Assembly: GCA_964418575.1 (NCBI GenBank) | Contig: CAYQMI010000076.1 | Coordinates: 1-18,622, forward strand | Direction of reading: 5' to 3' | DNA from: Glaciecola sp964418575 | GTDB lineage: Bacteria > Pseudomonadota > Gammaproteobacteria > Enterobacterales > Alteromonadaceae | Length of the DNA stretch: 18,622 nt | Part shown: positions 1-7,785 of the stretch, one piece after another | Layout: every line of letters begins with the position of its first letter | Position numbering within the stretch: position 1 is the first letter of the stretch | Made by a program: the position numbers and the translations under genes | The notes under the pieces: generated by a model | What the model saw: only the letters and a program-made list of their open reading frames with translations | Told to the model about the DNA's origin: nothing | Databases searched by the model: none

Positions 1-10
1 GAGATTACCG

Positions 11-141
11 CCTTCGCGGCAATGACAGCAAACTGCTTAAGCGAACAACATTGCACCTTCGTGGGAATGACAGTTTATTTATAAACAAACAGCATTGCCC
101 TTTCGCGGAAAAGACAGTTTATTGTTTCAACAAACAGCACG
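11..141. repeat. Three degenerate copies of a ~45-bp intergenic repeat
   Basis: Three successive copies can be aligned on the core CCTTCGYGGNAATGACA: 11-27, 56-72 and, more degenerate, 99-116. Each is followed after a variable AT-rich stretch by AACAA(A)CA(G)CATTGC-like tails at 44-54, 84-98 and 129-141. The period is 45 then 44 bp. The copies abut with no unique spacers, so this is a small tandem array and not CRISPR. It lies upstream of gluQRS and may continue beyond the left edge of the window. The GGAATGACA-type core resembles short dispersed intergenic repeats of gammaproteobacteria; that link is from memory. Confidence 0.7.
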
Positions 142-178
142 TTACACTATCCAATAAATTTGGCTCACTAGGCTTGCT

Positions 179-1216
179 ATGTTGCGTCAACCTTTATCAA
201 ATATGTCTCAATCTAAACGCCCTTACATAGGCCGCTTTGCTCCTTCCCCCACCGGACCACTTCACTTTGGCTCTTTAGTCTGCGCGCTTGCTAGCTTTTT
301 ACATGCAAAACAAGCGGGTGGAAAATGGCTAGTTCGAATTGAAGATATTGATACCCAGCGCTGCAGCGAAGAGATGACGCGCTCCATTTTAAACGCATTG
401 CTAGCGCATGGGATGCAGTGGGATGTGAGTGATGAGCCATCATCCTTTGCAGGTTTGAGCTCGCAGCAAAATAATCTAGTCAGTAATAAAACCATCCATG
501 ACTTTCCCGGTGTAAGTTATCAAAGCACTCGCAGCAGCCTGTACGAAGAAACATTGGCGCGCTTAAAAGCTAAAGACTGCGTATATGCGTGCAGTTGCAG
601 CCGCAAAGAGATAAGCATGAGAGCGGCGTATTACGATCGCCACTGCCGCGAACTAGGACTTGAGTTTGACCATTTGGCGATACGCTGGAAAAACGATGCT
701 GCAAGAAACAGTTTTACCGATTTGCACTTGGGCAAACAAAGCGTCAATGAGCGCATGGCAAAAGAAGACCCTGTTTTAAAGCGTGCCGATGGTTTGTACG
801 GCTATCACTTAGCCGTTGTGGCAGATGATATTGAGCAAGGAATTACGCATATTGTTAGAGGAGCTGATTTAATCGAGACCACTCCTTTGCACATAAGTTT
901 GTTTGAGGCTTTGGGAGCTCTAGCACCCTCCTACCTTCATATTCCGCTAGCGGCTGAAACACCTGGGCAAAAGCTTTCAAAGCAAAATTTAGCCCCAGCG
1001 ATTGAGAATGACAATGCGCTTAGCAATATTAAAAGTGCTTTAGCCTTCTTAGGTGCAGCGCCTGAAGCTTTTAAAAACGTTAATGAAATTGATGCCCTTT
1101 TAGATTGGGCGATTACCCATTGGCAGATAGAATTGCTGCCATCACAAACAGAAATTCTGGTTTTGCGCACAAATAACGTATACTGCGTCAAAAACCCGTC
1201 CGCAAACAGCAAATAA
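179..1216 (+). CDS. gluQRS: Glutamyl-Q tRNA(Asp) synthetase
   Basis: Truncated glutamyl-tRNA synthetase paralogue that attaches glutamate to the queuosine base of tRNA-Asp; it lacks the anticodon-binding domain. Residues 18-33 hold the class I nucleotide-binding segment GRFAPSPTGPLHFGSL (HIGH-like), and KLSKQN at 265-270 is the KMSKS loop. C138, C140, Y152 and C156 have the spacing of the zinc ligands known in the E. coli enzyme (C101, C103, Y115, C119). At 345 residues it is longer than the usual ~290-310, because about 27 extra residues lie between WD (near 81) and YQSTR (near 112). The ATG at 179 has an AGG six bases upstream. The in-frame ATG at 203 has no visible ribosome site but would give an N-terminus closer to E. 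coli. Downstream come pcnB and folK, a conserved gammaproteobacterial order. Confidence 0.95.
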   Translation: MLRQPLSNMSQSKRPYIGRFAPSPTGPLHFGSLVCALASFLHAKQAGGKWLVRIEDIDTQRCSEEMTRSILNALLAHGMQWDVSDEPSSFAGLSSQQNNLVSNKTIHDFPGVSYQSTRSSLYEETLARLKAKDCVYACSCSRKEISMRAAYYDRHCRELGLEFDHLAIRWKNDAARNSFTDLHLGKQSVNERMAKEDPVLKRADGLYGYHLAVVADDIEQGITHIVRGADLIETTPLHISLFEALGALAPSYLHIPLAAETPGQKLSKQNLAPAIENDNALSNIKSALAFLGAAPEAFKNVNEIDALLDWAITHWQIELLPSQTEILVLRTNNVYCVKNPSANSK

Positions 1217-1232
1217 AGGTAACATCTCATCT

Positions 1233-2558
1233 ATGGCAATTAGCTCCACAGACAAACCATTGCGACTTGAAGCCAAGGTGATTAAGCGCAATGACCATAA
1301 AATGCGTCTGAGTGATTTGAGCCCTAATACGCAAAAAGTCTTACGCACCCTTATCTCCCACGACTATCACGCCTATGCGGTAGGCGGATGTGTAAGAGAT
1401 CGTTTGCTAGGACTTACGCCAAAAGACTTCGATGTGGTTACCGATGCTACCCCTGAGCAAATAAAAGCTTGCTTTAGAAACTGCCGCTTAATTGGCCGAC
1501 GTTTTCGTTTGGCCCACATCACATTTGGTCGTGAAATCATTGAGGTGGCAACCTTCAGAGGTCATCACACCATTGATGCAAAAGACTCTCTGGCCAAACA
1601 AACCAGTCATGGACAGTTGGTGCGCGACAACATATTTGGCAGTATTGAGGAGGACGCCGCACGTCGCGATTTTAGCTTCAACGCGATGTACTTTGACGCC
1701 AGCAACGAGAATATTTTAGATTTTGCCGATGGCATACATGCCATCGAAACCCTCAACATCGAGATGATTGGCGACCCGGTTTTGCGCTTTAAAGAAGACC
1801 CTGTACGCATGCTGCGCGCAGCCCGCTTTAGCGTAAAACTAGGCATGACCATCGACGATGACATGCAAGGCATTATTCGCAGTCATGCCCATTTACTCGC
1901 CAATATTCCACCCGCGCGCTTGTTTGAGGAAGTGAGTAAGCTTTTGCTCAGCGGCAGAGGGCTAAAAACATTTTTGCTGATGCAAACTCTGGGCATTTTT
2001 AGCATATTGTTCCCCTCTTTAGACGGCATGCTCAATGATGCAAAAGGAAAAGAGCAGCAGCTTATCACTAATATGCTCAAAAATACTGATGAGCGCATTG
2101 CAAACGAGCAACGCATCACGCCAGCATTTATGTATGCAACAATGCTTTGGTATCCAATGGAAGAACGCGCTCAGCAGCTTATTTTTGATACGCAAATATC
2201 TCCTTTCGACGCCTCTAACATTGCAGCGGCAGAAGTGATTCACCGTCAGGTACAGCGCATTATGGTGCCCAAACGTTTTACCATTGTGGTGCGCGAGATA
2301 TGGACTCTACAAAACCGCTTGCAGCGCCGCTTTGGCAAAAAACCCTTTCAGCTATTGACTCACCCACGCTTCAGAGCCGCTTATGATTTCTTATTGCTTA
2401 GAGGCCAGGTAGAGGGAGGTGACTTACTTGAGCTTGCTCAGTGGTGGACACAGTTCCAAGAAGTGAACCCCGAACAGCGCGCAATCATGGTGAAGTCATT
2501 GGGCGGAAGCAAAAACGGTGCGCCTCGTCGCAAAAAACGCAAGAAACCACGCTCATGA
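1233..2558 (+). CDS. pcnB: Poly(A) polymerase I
   Basis: Adds 3' poly(A) tails to RNA, promoting decay by exonucleases. This is a class II nucleotidyltransferase of the CCA-enzyme superfamily. Visible motifs are AVGGCVRDRLLG at 49-60 and the catalytic carboxylate pair in DFDVVTD (D65, D67). The RRDFSFNAMYFD and DPVRMLRAARFS segments follow, typical of the head and neck domains. The C-terminus is strongly basic (PRRKKRKKPRS), as in the PcnB subgroup, separating it from CCA-adding enzymes. Length 441 residues is usual. It starts 16 bases after gluQRS with only a weak purine-rich stretch upstream. Its TGA stop overlaps the folK start, which argues for translational coupling in one operon. Confidence 0.95.
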   Translation: MAISSTDKPLRLEAKVIKRNDHKMRLSDLSPNTQKVLRTLISHDYHAYAVGGCVRDRLLGLTPKDFDVVTDATPEQIKACFRNCRLIGRRFRLAHITFGREIIEVATFRGHHTIDAKDSLAKQTSHGQLVRDNIFGSIEEDAARRDFSFNAMYFDASNENILDFADGIHAIETLNIEMIGDPVLRFKEDPVRMLRAARFSVKLGMTIDDDMQGIIRSHAHLLANIPPARLFEEVSKLLLSGRGLKTFLLMQTLGIFSILFPSLDGMLNDAKGKEQQLITNMLKNTDERIANEQRITPAFMYATMLWYPMEERAQQLIFDTQISPFDASNIAAAEVIHRQVQRIMVPKRFTIVVREIWTLQNRLQRRFGKKPFQLLTHPRFRAAYDFLLLRGQVEGGDLLELAQWWTQFQEVNPEQRAIMVKSLGGSKNGAPRRKKRKKPRS

Positions 2559-3073
2559 TGTCAGACAAAGCATTTATTGGCTTAGGCAGCAATTTAGCCT
2601 CCCCCAGTGAGCAGCTAAAAAGTGCTTTAAACGCCTTACATAAACATGAACAAATTAGCGTTCAGCGTTGCTCGCATTTGTATCAAAGCGTTCCTATGGG
2701 CCCAAAAGACCAACCTGATTACGTTAACGCGGTTTGCCAAATTACCACTGCATTATCTCCCTTGGAATTGCTCGATGTTATTCAAAACATTGAATTAGAG
2801 CATGGACGTGAGCGCATGGGTGAAAGGTGGGGCCCACGCACCCTCGATTTAGATATGTTAATCTTTAATGATCTTCGGCTTAATTCAGAGCGTTTAACCC
2901 TGCCACACTATGGCATGGCCCATCGCGAATTTGTGTTAGTCCCCTTGTTCGAGATAGCGCCTGATTTAATTATGCAAGACGGAAAAAACTTGGCAAGCTG
3001 GGTAAGTAAATGCAGCCTTAACGGTCTTAAGCGTTTACCAGATAAAATTGATTTTGTGGGCATTGCGGCCTAG
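2555..3073 (+). CDS. folK: 2-amino-4-hydroxy-6-hydroxymethyldihydropteridine pyrophosphokinase
   Basis: Transfers pyrophosphate from ATP to hydroxymethyl-dihydropterin in folate synthesis, in the cytoplasm. The 172-residue protein shows FIGLGSNL at its N-terminus, YVNAVCQI, and RWGPRTLDLDML at 91-102, where D98 and D100 correspond to the two magnesium-binding aspartates. LPHYGMAHREFVLVPL follows near the end. The start is one of two adjacent ATGs (2555 or 2558) overlapping the pcnB stop as ATGATG. An open frame extends upstream inside pcnB, but the HPPK fold begins at this start, so the longer version is rejected. Its position after pcnB and before panB is the conserved arrangement. Confidence 0.95.
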   Translation: MMSDKAFIGLGSNLASPSEQLKSALNALHKHEQISVQRCSHLYQSVPMGPKDQPDYVNAVCQITTALSPLELLDVIQNIELEHGRERMGERWGPRTLDLDMLIFNDLRLNSERLTLPHYGMAHREFVLVPLFEIAPDLIMQDGKNLASWVSKCSLNGLKRLPDKIDFVGIAA

Positions 3074-3160
3074 TGATTTTATGACGACTGCGCTACTACC
3101 TTATAACTACAGCATAGCTAAACGACTTATACTCGGTATTGATCAGTAAAAGGGCTGAAC

Positions 3161-3955
3161 ATGAAAAAAGTGACGGTTTCGAGCTTATTAAAAATGAAAG
3201 CCGAAAAAGAAAAAATTGCAGCATTAACCGCATATGATGCAAGTTTTGCCAAATTGTTCGATGAACAAAATATCGATGTACTGCTGATTGGTGATTCACT
3301 CGGTATGGTGTTAAAAGGCGAAGAAAGCACCCTTGGCGTAAGCATTGAAGAACTCGCTTATCATACTAAGTGTGTGCGCAGTGGCGCTTCACGTGCGTTT
3401 GTGATAGCCGATATGCCCTTTATGACCTACGCCACACCACAACAAGCTTATGAAAACGCGGCGAGCTTGATGCGCGCCGGCGCGAGCATGGTAAAGGTGG
3501 AAGGCGGTGAATGGCTACTCGATACCATTAGCGGTCTAGTAGAACGCTCGGTACCAGTCTGCGGACATTTAGGATTAACACCACAATCGGTCAATGTGCT
3601 TGGCGGCTTTAAGGTGCAAGGTCGCGGTGATGAACAAGCCCAAGCGCTCGTTGCATCCGCCCTTGCCCTTGAAAAGGCAGGCGTGCAGCTGCTGGTGTTA
3701 GAATGCGTGCCATCAGAACTCGCTAAGCATATTACACAACAAGTGAGCATTCCGGTGATTGGCATTGGCGCAGGTGTTGATACCGACGGACAAATTTTGG
3801 TGATGCACGATATGCTTGGTATCAGCGCCAACTATATGCCCAAATTCAGCAAAAATTACCTCAAGCAAACTGGCGATATCCCAAGCGCAGTTAAAAGCTA
3901 TATTGAAGAAGTAAAAACAAGCACCTTTCCCGGCAGCGAACATTGGTTTAATTAA
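3161..3955 (+). CDS. panB: 3-methyl-2-oxobutanoate hydroxymethyltransferase (ketopantoate synthase)
   Basis: First committed step of pantothenate and coenzyme A synthesis: methylene-THF plus 2-oxoisovalerate gives ketopantoate. The 264-residue TIM-barrel protein has the expected residues at the family's numbering. Metal ligands are D45 (IGDSLG), D84 (IADMPF) and E114 (VKVEGG); the catalytic base is E181 (LVLECVP). The glycine-rich HLGLTPQSVNVLGG and IPVIGIGAG segments are also present. AAAAGGG lies seven bases upstream of the ATG. The preceding 87-bp gap has a -10-like TATACT (3128-3133) but no clear -35 box, so panBC may be transcribed either with folK or from its own promoter. panC follows after one base. 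Confidence 0.97.
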   Translation: MKKVTVSSLLKMKAEKEKIAALTAYDASFAKLFDEQNIDVLLIGDSLGMVLKGEESTLGVSIEELAYHTKCVRSGASRAFVIADMPFMTYATPQQAYENAASLMRAGASMVKVEGGEWLLDTISGLVERSVPVCGHLGLTPQSVNVLGGFKVQGRGDEQAQALVASALALEKAGVQLLVLECVPSELAKHITQQVSIPVIGIGAGVDTDGQILVMHDMLGISANYMPKFSKNYLKQTGDIPSAVKSYIEEVKTSTFPGSEHWFN

Positions 3956-3956
3956 T

Positions 3957-4805
3957 ATGCAAGTCATTAGCAGTATTTCTGATCTCCGCGAAATTCGTCG
4001 CACCTGGCAATCAGCAAAAGAAGTCATTGCCTTTGTACCCACCATGGGTAATTTGCACCAAGGGCATTTACAGCTCGTCAAAGAAGCGAAAAAATCTGCT
4101 ACAAAAATAGTGGTATCTATTTTTGTGAACCCTCTGCAGTTTGGCCCAGATGAAGATTTAGACGCCTACCCGCGCACCCTTGAACAAGATAAAAAGCACT
4201 TAGAAGACTTAGGTGTTGATATGTTATTTATGCCAAGCGCAGAAGACATTTATTCACGAGGATTGGAGCAACAAACCTTTGTAGAAGTACCTGGCTTTTC
4301 TTACATGATATGCGGTGCAAGCCGACCGGGTCACTTCAGAGGCGTAGCCACCATCGTTTGTAAGCTATTTAATATGGTGCAGCCTAATCAGGCCTATTTT
4401 GGCGAGAAGGACTTCCAGCAGCTGCAGGTTATTAAGGCTATGGTGACTGATTTATCGATGAATCTTACTATTCATGGCGTGCCCACCAAACGCGAGCCTG
4501 ATGGTTTAGCAATGAGTTCTCGTAATAATTACCTGAGCGGCGAACAGCGCACGATCGCACCTAGTTTATATGCCACTATTTCCGATATGGCGGAGCAAAT
4601 AAAAGGCGGACGCCGTGATTTCAGTGTTTTAATCAATGAAGCAAAAAGCCGCATAAATGAGGCTGGATTAAAAACTGACTACGTTGAAGTGCGCTCGAGC
4701 AATAGTTTGCTACAAGTGGGCCATGAAGATCGGGAGCTGGTAATTTTAGCCGCAGCTTTTTTGGGCAAAACCCGCTTGATTGACAATATCCAAGTGGCTA
4801 TATAG
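3957..4805 (+). CDS. panC: Pantoate--beta-alanine ligase (pantothenate synthetase)
   Basis: ATP-dependent condensation of pantoate with beta-alanine to make pantothenate. The 282-residue protein, the usual length, shows FVPTMGNLHQGH at 26-37 with the HxGH nucleotide-binding histidines (H34, H37). FGEKDFQQL follows mid-protein, then MSSRN at 186-190, the KMSKS-equivalent. It begins one base after the panB stop and is clearly co-translated. panD, which supplies beta-alanine, is not in the window. The gene ends facing hemB, with only 29 bases between the two stops. Confidence 0.97.
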   Translation: MQVISSISDLREIRRTWQSAKEVIAFVPTMGNLHQGHLQLVKEAKKSATKIVVSIFVNPLQFGPDEDLDAYPRTLEQDKKHLEDLGVDMLFMPSAEDIYSRGLEQQTFVEVPGFSYMICGASRPGHFRGVATIVCKLFNMVQPNQAYFGEKDFQQLQVIKAMVTDLSMNLTIHGVPTKREPDGLAMSSRNNYLSGEQRTIAPSLYATISDMAEQIKGGRRDFSVLINEAKSRINEAGLKTDYVEVRSSNSLLQVGHEDRELVILAAAFLGKTRLIDNIQVAI

Positions 4806-4834
4806 CCCAAAAAAACTATCTCTTACCCAAGGCG

Positions 4835-5824
4835 CTATTTTTGAAGAAGTAGCGCTGCCTGTTTTGCAAAGTAGGTAAGTATGCCATCTGCGCCCGCGCG
4901 TTTGAATGCTAAAAGCGACTCTAAGATAACGGCATCTTTGTTCAAATACCCTTTCTCAAAAGCAGCCTGATGCATGGCATATTCCCCACTTACCTGATAG
5001 GCAAAGGTAGGCACTTTAAGCTCGCTTTTACAACGCTGAACAATATCTAAATACGGCATACCAGGCTTTACCATTACCATGTCTGCGCCTTCCTCTAAAT
5101 CTAAAGTGATTTCATGAATCGCTTCGTTAGAGTTGGCAGGATCCATTTGATAGGTTTTCTTGTCACCGCCTTTTATGTTACTTGCAGAACCGACCGCATC
5201 TCGAAACGGACCATAATAGTTTGAAGCATATTTGGCCGCGTATGCCATGATACAAGTATTCTCAAAACCTTCATTTTCAAGTGCAAAACGAATAGCGCCA
5301 ATGCGTCCATCCATCATGTCAGAGGGGGCTACAATATCCGCCCCCGCTTCGGCATGCGAGAGCGCTTGGCGAATCAATACTTCTGTAGTTTGGTCGTTTA
5401 ACACATAGCCATTGTCATCAATGATGCCGTCTTGCCCGTGTATTGTGAAAGGGTCGAGTGCGACATCGGTAATGACCACAATAGCGTCACCGAACTTGTC
5501 TTTTAGAGCAATCGTTGCCTGTTGCGCAATACCATTAGGATTAAAGGCTTCGCCTGCACTCAGACTTTTTTGCTCTTGTGGCGTTACTGGAAAAATAGCG
5601 AAAGTCGTAATGCCTAAGACCACACATTCAGCCACTTCATTTAGCAATAAATCAATGCTTAAACGCTCTATACCAGGCATTGAATCAATGCTCTGGCGTT
5701 GCCCAGTTCCTGGCAGCACAAACATAGGAAAGATAAGATCATTGCTTTGCAGTTGAGTTTCAGCGACTAGTTGACGCAAAGCAGCAGAGCGACGTAAACG
5801 GCGAAGACGAGTGTGAGGAAACAT
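4835..5824 (-). CDS. hemB: Delta-aminolevulinic acid dehydratase (porphobilinogen synthase), non-zinc-cysteine type
   Basis: Condenses two 5-aminolevulinate molecules into porphobilinogen, an early step of heme synthesis. Schiff-base lysines are seen in MAYAAKYAS and VKPGMPYLD (residues 200 and 255 when counted from the ATG at 5830). The metal-site segment reads DVALDPFTIHGQDG. The three zinc-binding cysteines of the E. coli type are replaced by A, D and D, as in the magnesium-dependent Pseudomonas and plant enzymes. Two in-frame ATGs exist at 5830 and 5824. AAGGA sits directly against the first but five bases before the second, so 5824 (329 residues) is preferred. The gene is last in the minus-strand tat-tatD-cyclase cluster, 44 bases after the preceding stop. 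Confidence 0.95.
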   Translation of the reverse strand: MFPHTRLRRLRRSAALRQLVAETQLQSNDLIFPMFVLPGTGQRQSIDSMPGIERLSIDLLLNEVAECVVLGITTFAIFPVTPQEQKSLSAGEAFNPNGIAQQATIALKDKFGDAIVVITDVALDPFTIHGQDGIIDDNGYVLNDQTTEVLIRQALSHAEAGADIVAPSDMMDGRIGAIRFALENEGFENTCIMAYAAKYASNYYGPFRDAVGSASNIKGGDKKTYQMDPANSNEAIHEITLDLEEGADMVMVKPGMPYLDIVQRCKSELKVPTFAYQVSGEYAMHQAAFEKGYLNKDAVILESLLAFKRAGADGILTYFAKQAALLLQK

Positions 5825-5868
5825 GGCCATCCTTATAATTGGGTAATACTTTTTATTTAGTGATTACG

Positions 5869-7785
5869 TCAGTTGGCTGTACAAGTTTGATTGCGACCAT
5901 TCTCCTTTGCCCGATAAAGCAGGGAATCGGCTTTTGCCAACATAGTTTTGTAGTCTTGAGCGCTGACCAGTTTTTGTGTAACAACGCCAATACTTACGGT
6001 GCATTGGATGTGCTTTTGTTCAAACTCAAAACGTTCTGACTCAAGACTCAGTCTAACATCTTCCATAATTGCGGTCATTTGTTCTGCCGATTTGTTTTGT
6101 CCTACCACAATAAATTCCTCACCACCAAAACGACATGCAAACAACTCTGTACTATCGAGTTTGTTTTTCAGTAACTGCGCAAAAGCTTTTAGGATATGGT
6201 CTCCGCAGATGTGTCCGTGCGTATCATTGATGCTTTTAAAATGGTCAAGGTCAAGCGCTGCAATAGATAAAGGCGTATTACGGTGTATGCAGTTTTCGCT
6301 CACCGCCTTAATGTGCTCATCAAACAAATAGCGATTGGGTAAGCCCGTTAAGCCATCAACATTGCGCATATGCTCGAGCTCTTGGCTAGCTAAGGATAGC
6401 TCGCTCAATGCTTGTTCGAGTTGAGAGGTTTGCGCTTGTACCTGTTGCTCTAGCTTTTCCTGGGCTTGATACTGTACAGCTATGAGTTCGTCTTTGTGCC
6501 GCAACATTTCCTGTTCATTTTGTATCGCCAACTCTCGATTTTCAAATGCGTGACGTCGATGCTTTCGGTACATATTAATTAGCGCGGTACCAATCAATAA
6601 AGTCTCGGTAGCAAAGCCTAAAATAATTATAAAGTTTGGCTCTAAATTTAGCGGCAAGGCGTCAAACCTTTCTAATGCAGACAGCAGCACTGAGATATTT
6701 AGAACTGTCCATACATAGGTGAAAAATATCGCCCGACCTTTTCCGGTTTGCTGGCTCATTGCGCATGCAGTCAAGGTAATAAGACTATTTACGGCCAGTC
6801 CTATAATGCTCAACTGGGTTAAGGTAGGTGTTGAATAAAAAACGCCTAACGCGATGAATATTAAATACAAACGTATTTGCCATTTCACGATATGGCTAGC
6901 GCTAATATTGTATTGCTTTAACTCTAAAACCTTTTGCGTGAACAAGAGCAAAAACAACATCATTATGTTAACGGTCAAACTTCCTGCAGTTTGTTGTAAG
7001 TAGGGAGATGCGGACCAGATATATTGAAATCCGTGCCCTGTAACTGCGGCCAAATGTATGGCAAACGACAGTAAATATCCCGCGTAGTACACATATTCTT
7101 TATTGCCAGACGTGGCGTACATCATCATTGAATAGCAAAATAGCGCAAAAATGTAACCGTAAACCGCGCCGTGAAAAACCGCTAGATTACTCATATACTC
7201 TAAGTAAGACGGAGTATCCCAAACTCGCAGGTTCAGGTTCACTGCAATTGAGCTTTTTGCTTGGGCAAAGATACTTAACTTGCCTGCTATACTTGGCACT
7301 TCTATCACAAAATTTTCTGCACTGATTGGGCGTAGCCCAAAAGGTTTGCTATCGCCTATTCGATATTCACTGATGATATTTTCTTGTTCTGAAACAAACC
7401 AAAGCTGAACATCATCAATAAGCGCATCGTTAAAGACAAGCACTCTGCGCTCAAAGGTGTCATTATTTGCAAGGTCAACCTTTATCCAATAGCTCTCTCT
7501 GCTATTGCCAAAGTTTAAGCTCTTAGTCGGCTGCCACTCGCCTAGGGGGAGCCTGACGGCCTTACTAATAGTTAATTCATCGCTAGCATCCACCAAGTAT
7601 TGCTGAGCAAGAATATCTTTTCCCGCATAATCGGGACTGCTTAATTTCACCGATACATATACCAACATAATGATGGAAACACATAAAAAAACAGAAATGA
7701 TTGGCTGATGGCGAATAGTATCTACGATGCTGTAAGAGTGTTTAGCATCAAAATCTTTAGGGGGTGGAGAGGTCGGTGCTATCAT
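5869..7785 (-). CDS. 7TMR-DISM diguanylate cyclase (downstream copy, degenerate I-site)
   Basis: Predicted inner-membrane c-di-GMP synthase, 638 residues. Order of parts: a membrane anchor (about 28-50); a periplasmic 7TMR-DISMED2-like sensor (about 50-195) with GDSKPFGLRPISAENF; a seven-helix 7TMR-DISM region (about 198-405); a charged coiled coil (about 408-470); and a GGDEF domain (about 474-635). The domain has DGLTGLPNR, DLDHFKSINDTHGH and the active-site GGEEF at 554-558. The RxxD inhibitory site normally nine residues before GGEEF reads S-T-E-L here, so product inhibition through that site looks lost. The ATG overlaps the stop of the preceding cyclase as ATGA, so the two are translationally coupled. 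The ligand sensed is unknown. It is clearly a paralogue of its neighbour. Confidence 0.9.
   Translation of the reverse strand: MIAPTSPPPKDFDAKHSYSIVDTIRHQPIISVFLCVSIIMLVYVSVKLSSPDYAGKDILAQQYLVDASDELTISKAVRLPLGEWQPTKSLNFGNSRESYWIKVDLANNDTFERRVLVFNDALIDDVQLWFVSEQENIISEYRIGDSKPFGLRPISAENFVIEVPSIAGKLSIFAQAKSSIAVNLNLRVWDTPSYLEYMSNLAVFHGAVYGYIFALFCYSMMMYATSGNKEYVYYAGYLLSFAIHLAAVTGHGFQYIWSASPYLQQTAGSLTVNIMMLFLLLFTQKVLELKQYNISASHIVKWQIRLYLIFIALGVFYSTPTLTQLSIIGLAVNSLITLTACAMSQQTGKGRAIFFTYVWTVLNISVLLSALERFDALPLNLEPNFIIILGFATETLLIGTALINMYRKHRRHAFENRELAIQNEQEMLRHKDELIAVQYQAQEKLEQQVQAQTSQLEQALSELSLASQELEHMRNVDGLTGLPNRYLFDEHIKAVSENCIHRNTPLSIAALDLDHFKSINDTHGHICGDHILKAFAQLLKNKLDSTELFACRFGGEEFIVVGQNKSAEQMTAIMEDVRLSLESERFEFEQKHIQCTVSIGVVTQKLVSAQDYKTMLAKADSLLYRAKENGRNQTCTAN

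Noticed and set aside
11..141. CRISPR-like array
   Set aside because: Copies are degenerate and contiguous, without unique spacers of constant length, and no cas genes are present.
2441..2554. Upstream in-frame extension of folK inside pcnB
   Set aside because: The 38 extra residues are the shadow of the pcnB C-terminus in another frame. The HPPK domain starts at the ATGATG overlapping the pcnB stop.
3099..3133. sigma-70 promoter for panB around TATACT
   Set aside because: Good -10 hexamer at 3128-3133, but nothing resembling TTGACA at the proper distance upstream. Mentioned only in the panB entry.
3448..3831. 127-residue minus-strand open frame inside panB
   Set aside because: Antisense to a fully supported gene, cysteine/serine/threonine-rich low-complexity translation, and no ribosome site: a shadow frame.
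4832..4855. GCGCTA/TAGCGC inverted repeat between panC and hemB as a terminator
   Set aside because: Six-base stem with a 12-base loop, largely inside the hemB 3' end, and no T-run directly after it on either strand. Too weak to call.
5412..5756. 114-residue plus-strand open frame inside hemB
   Set aside because: Antisense shadow of hemB with no recognisable motif.
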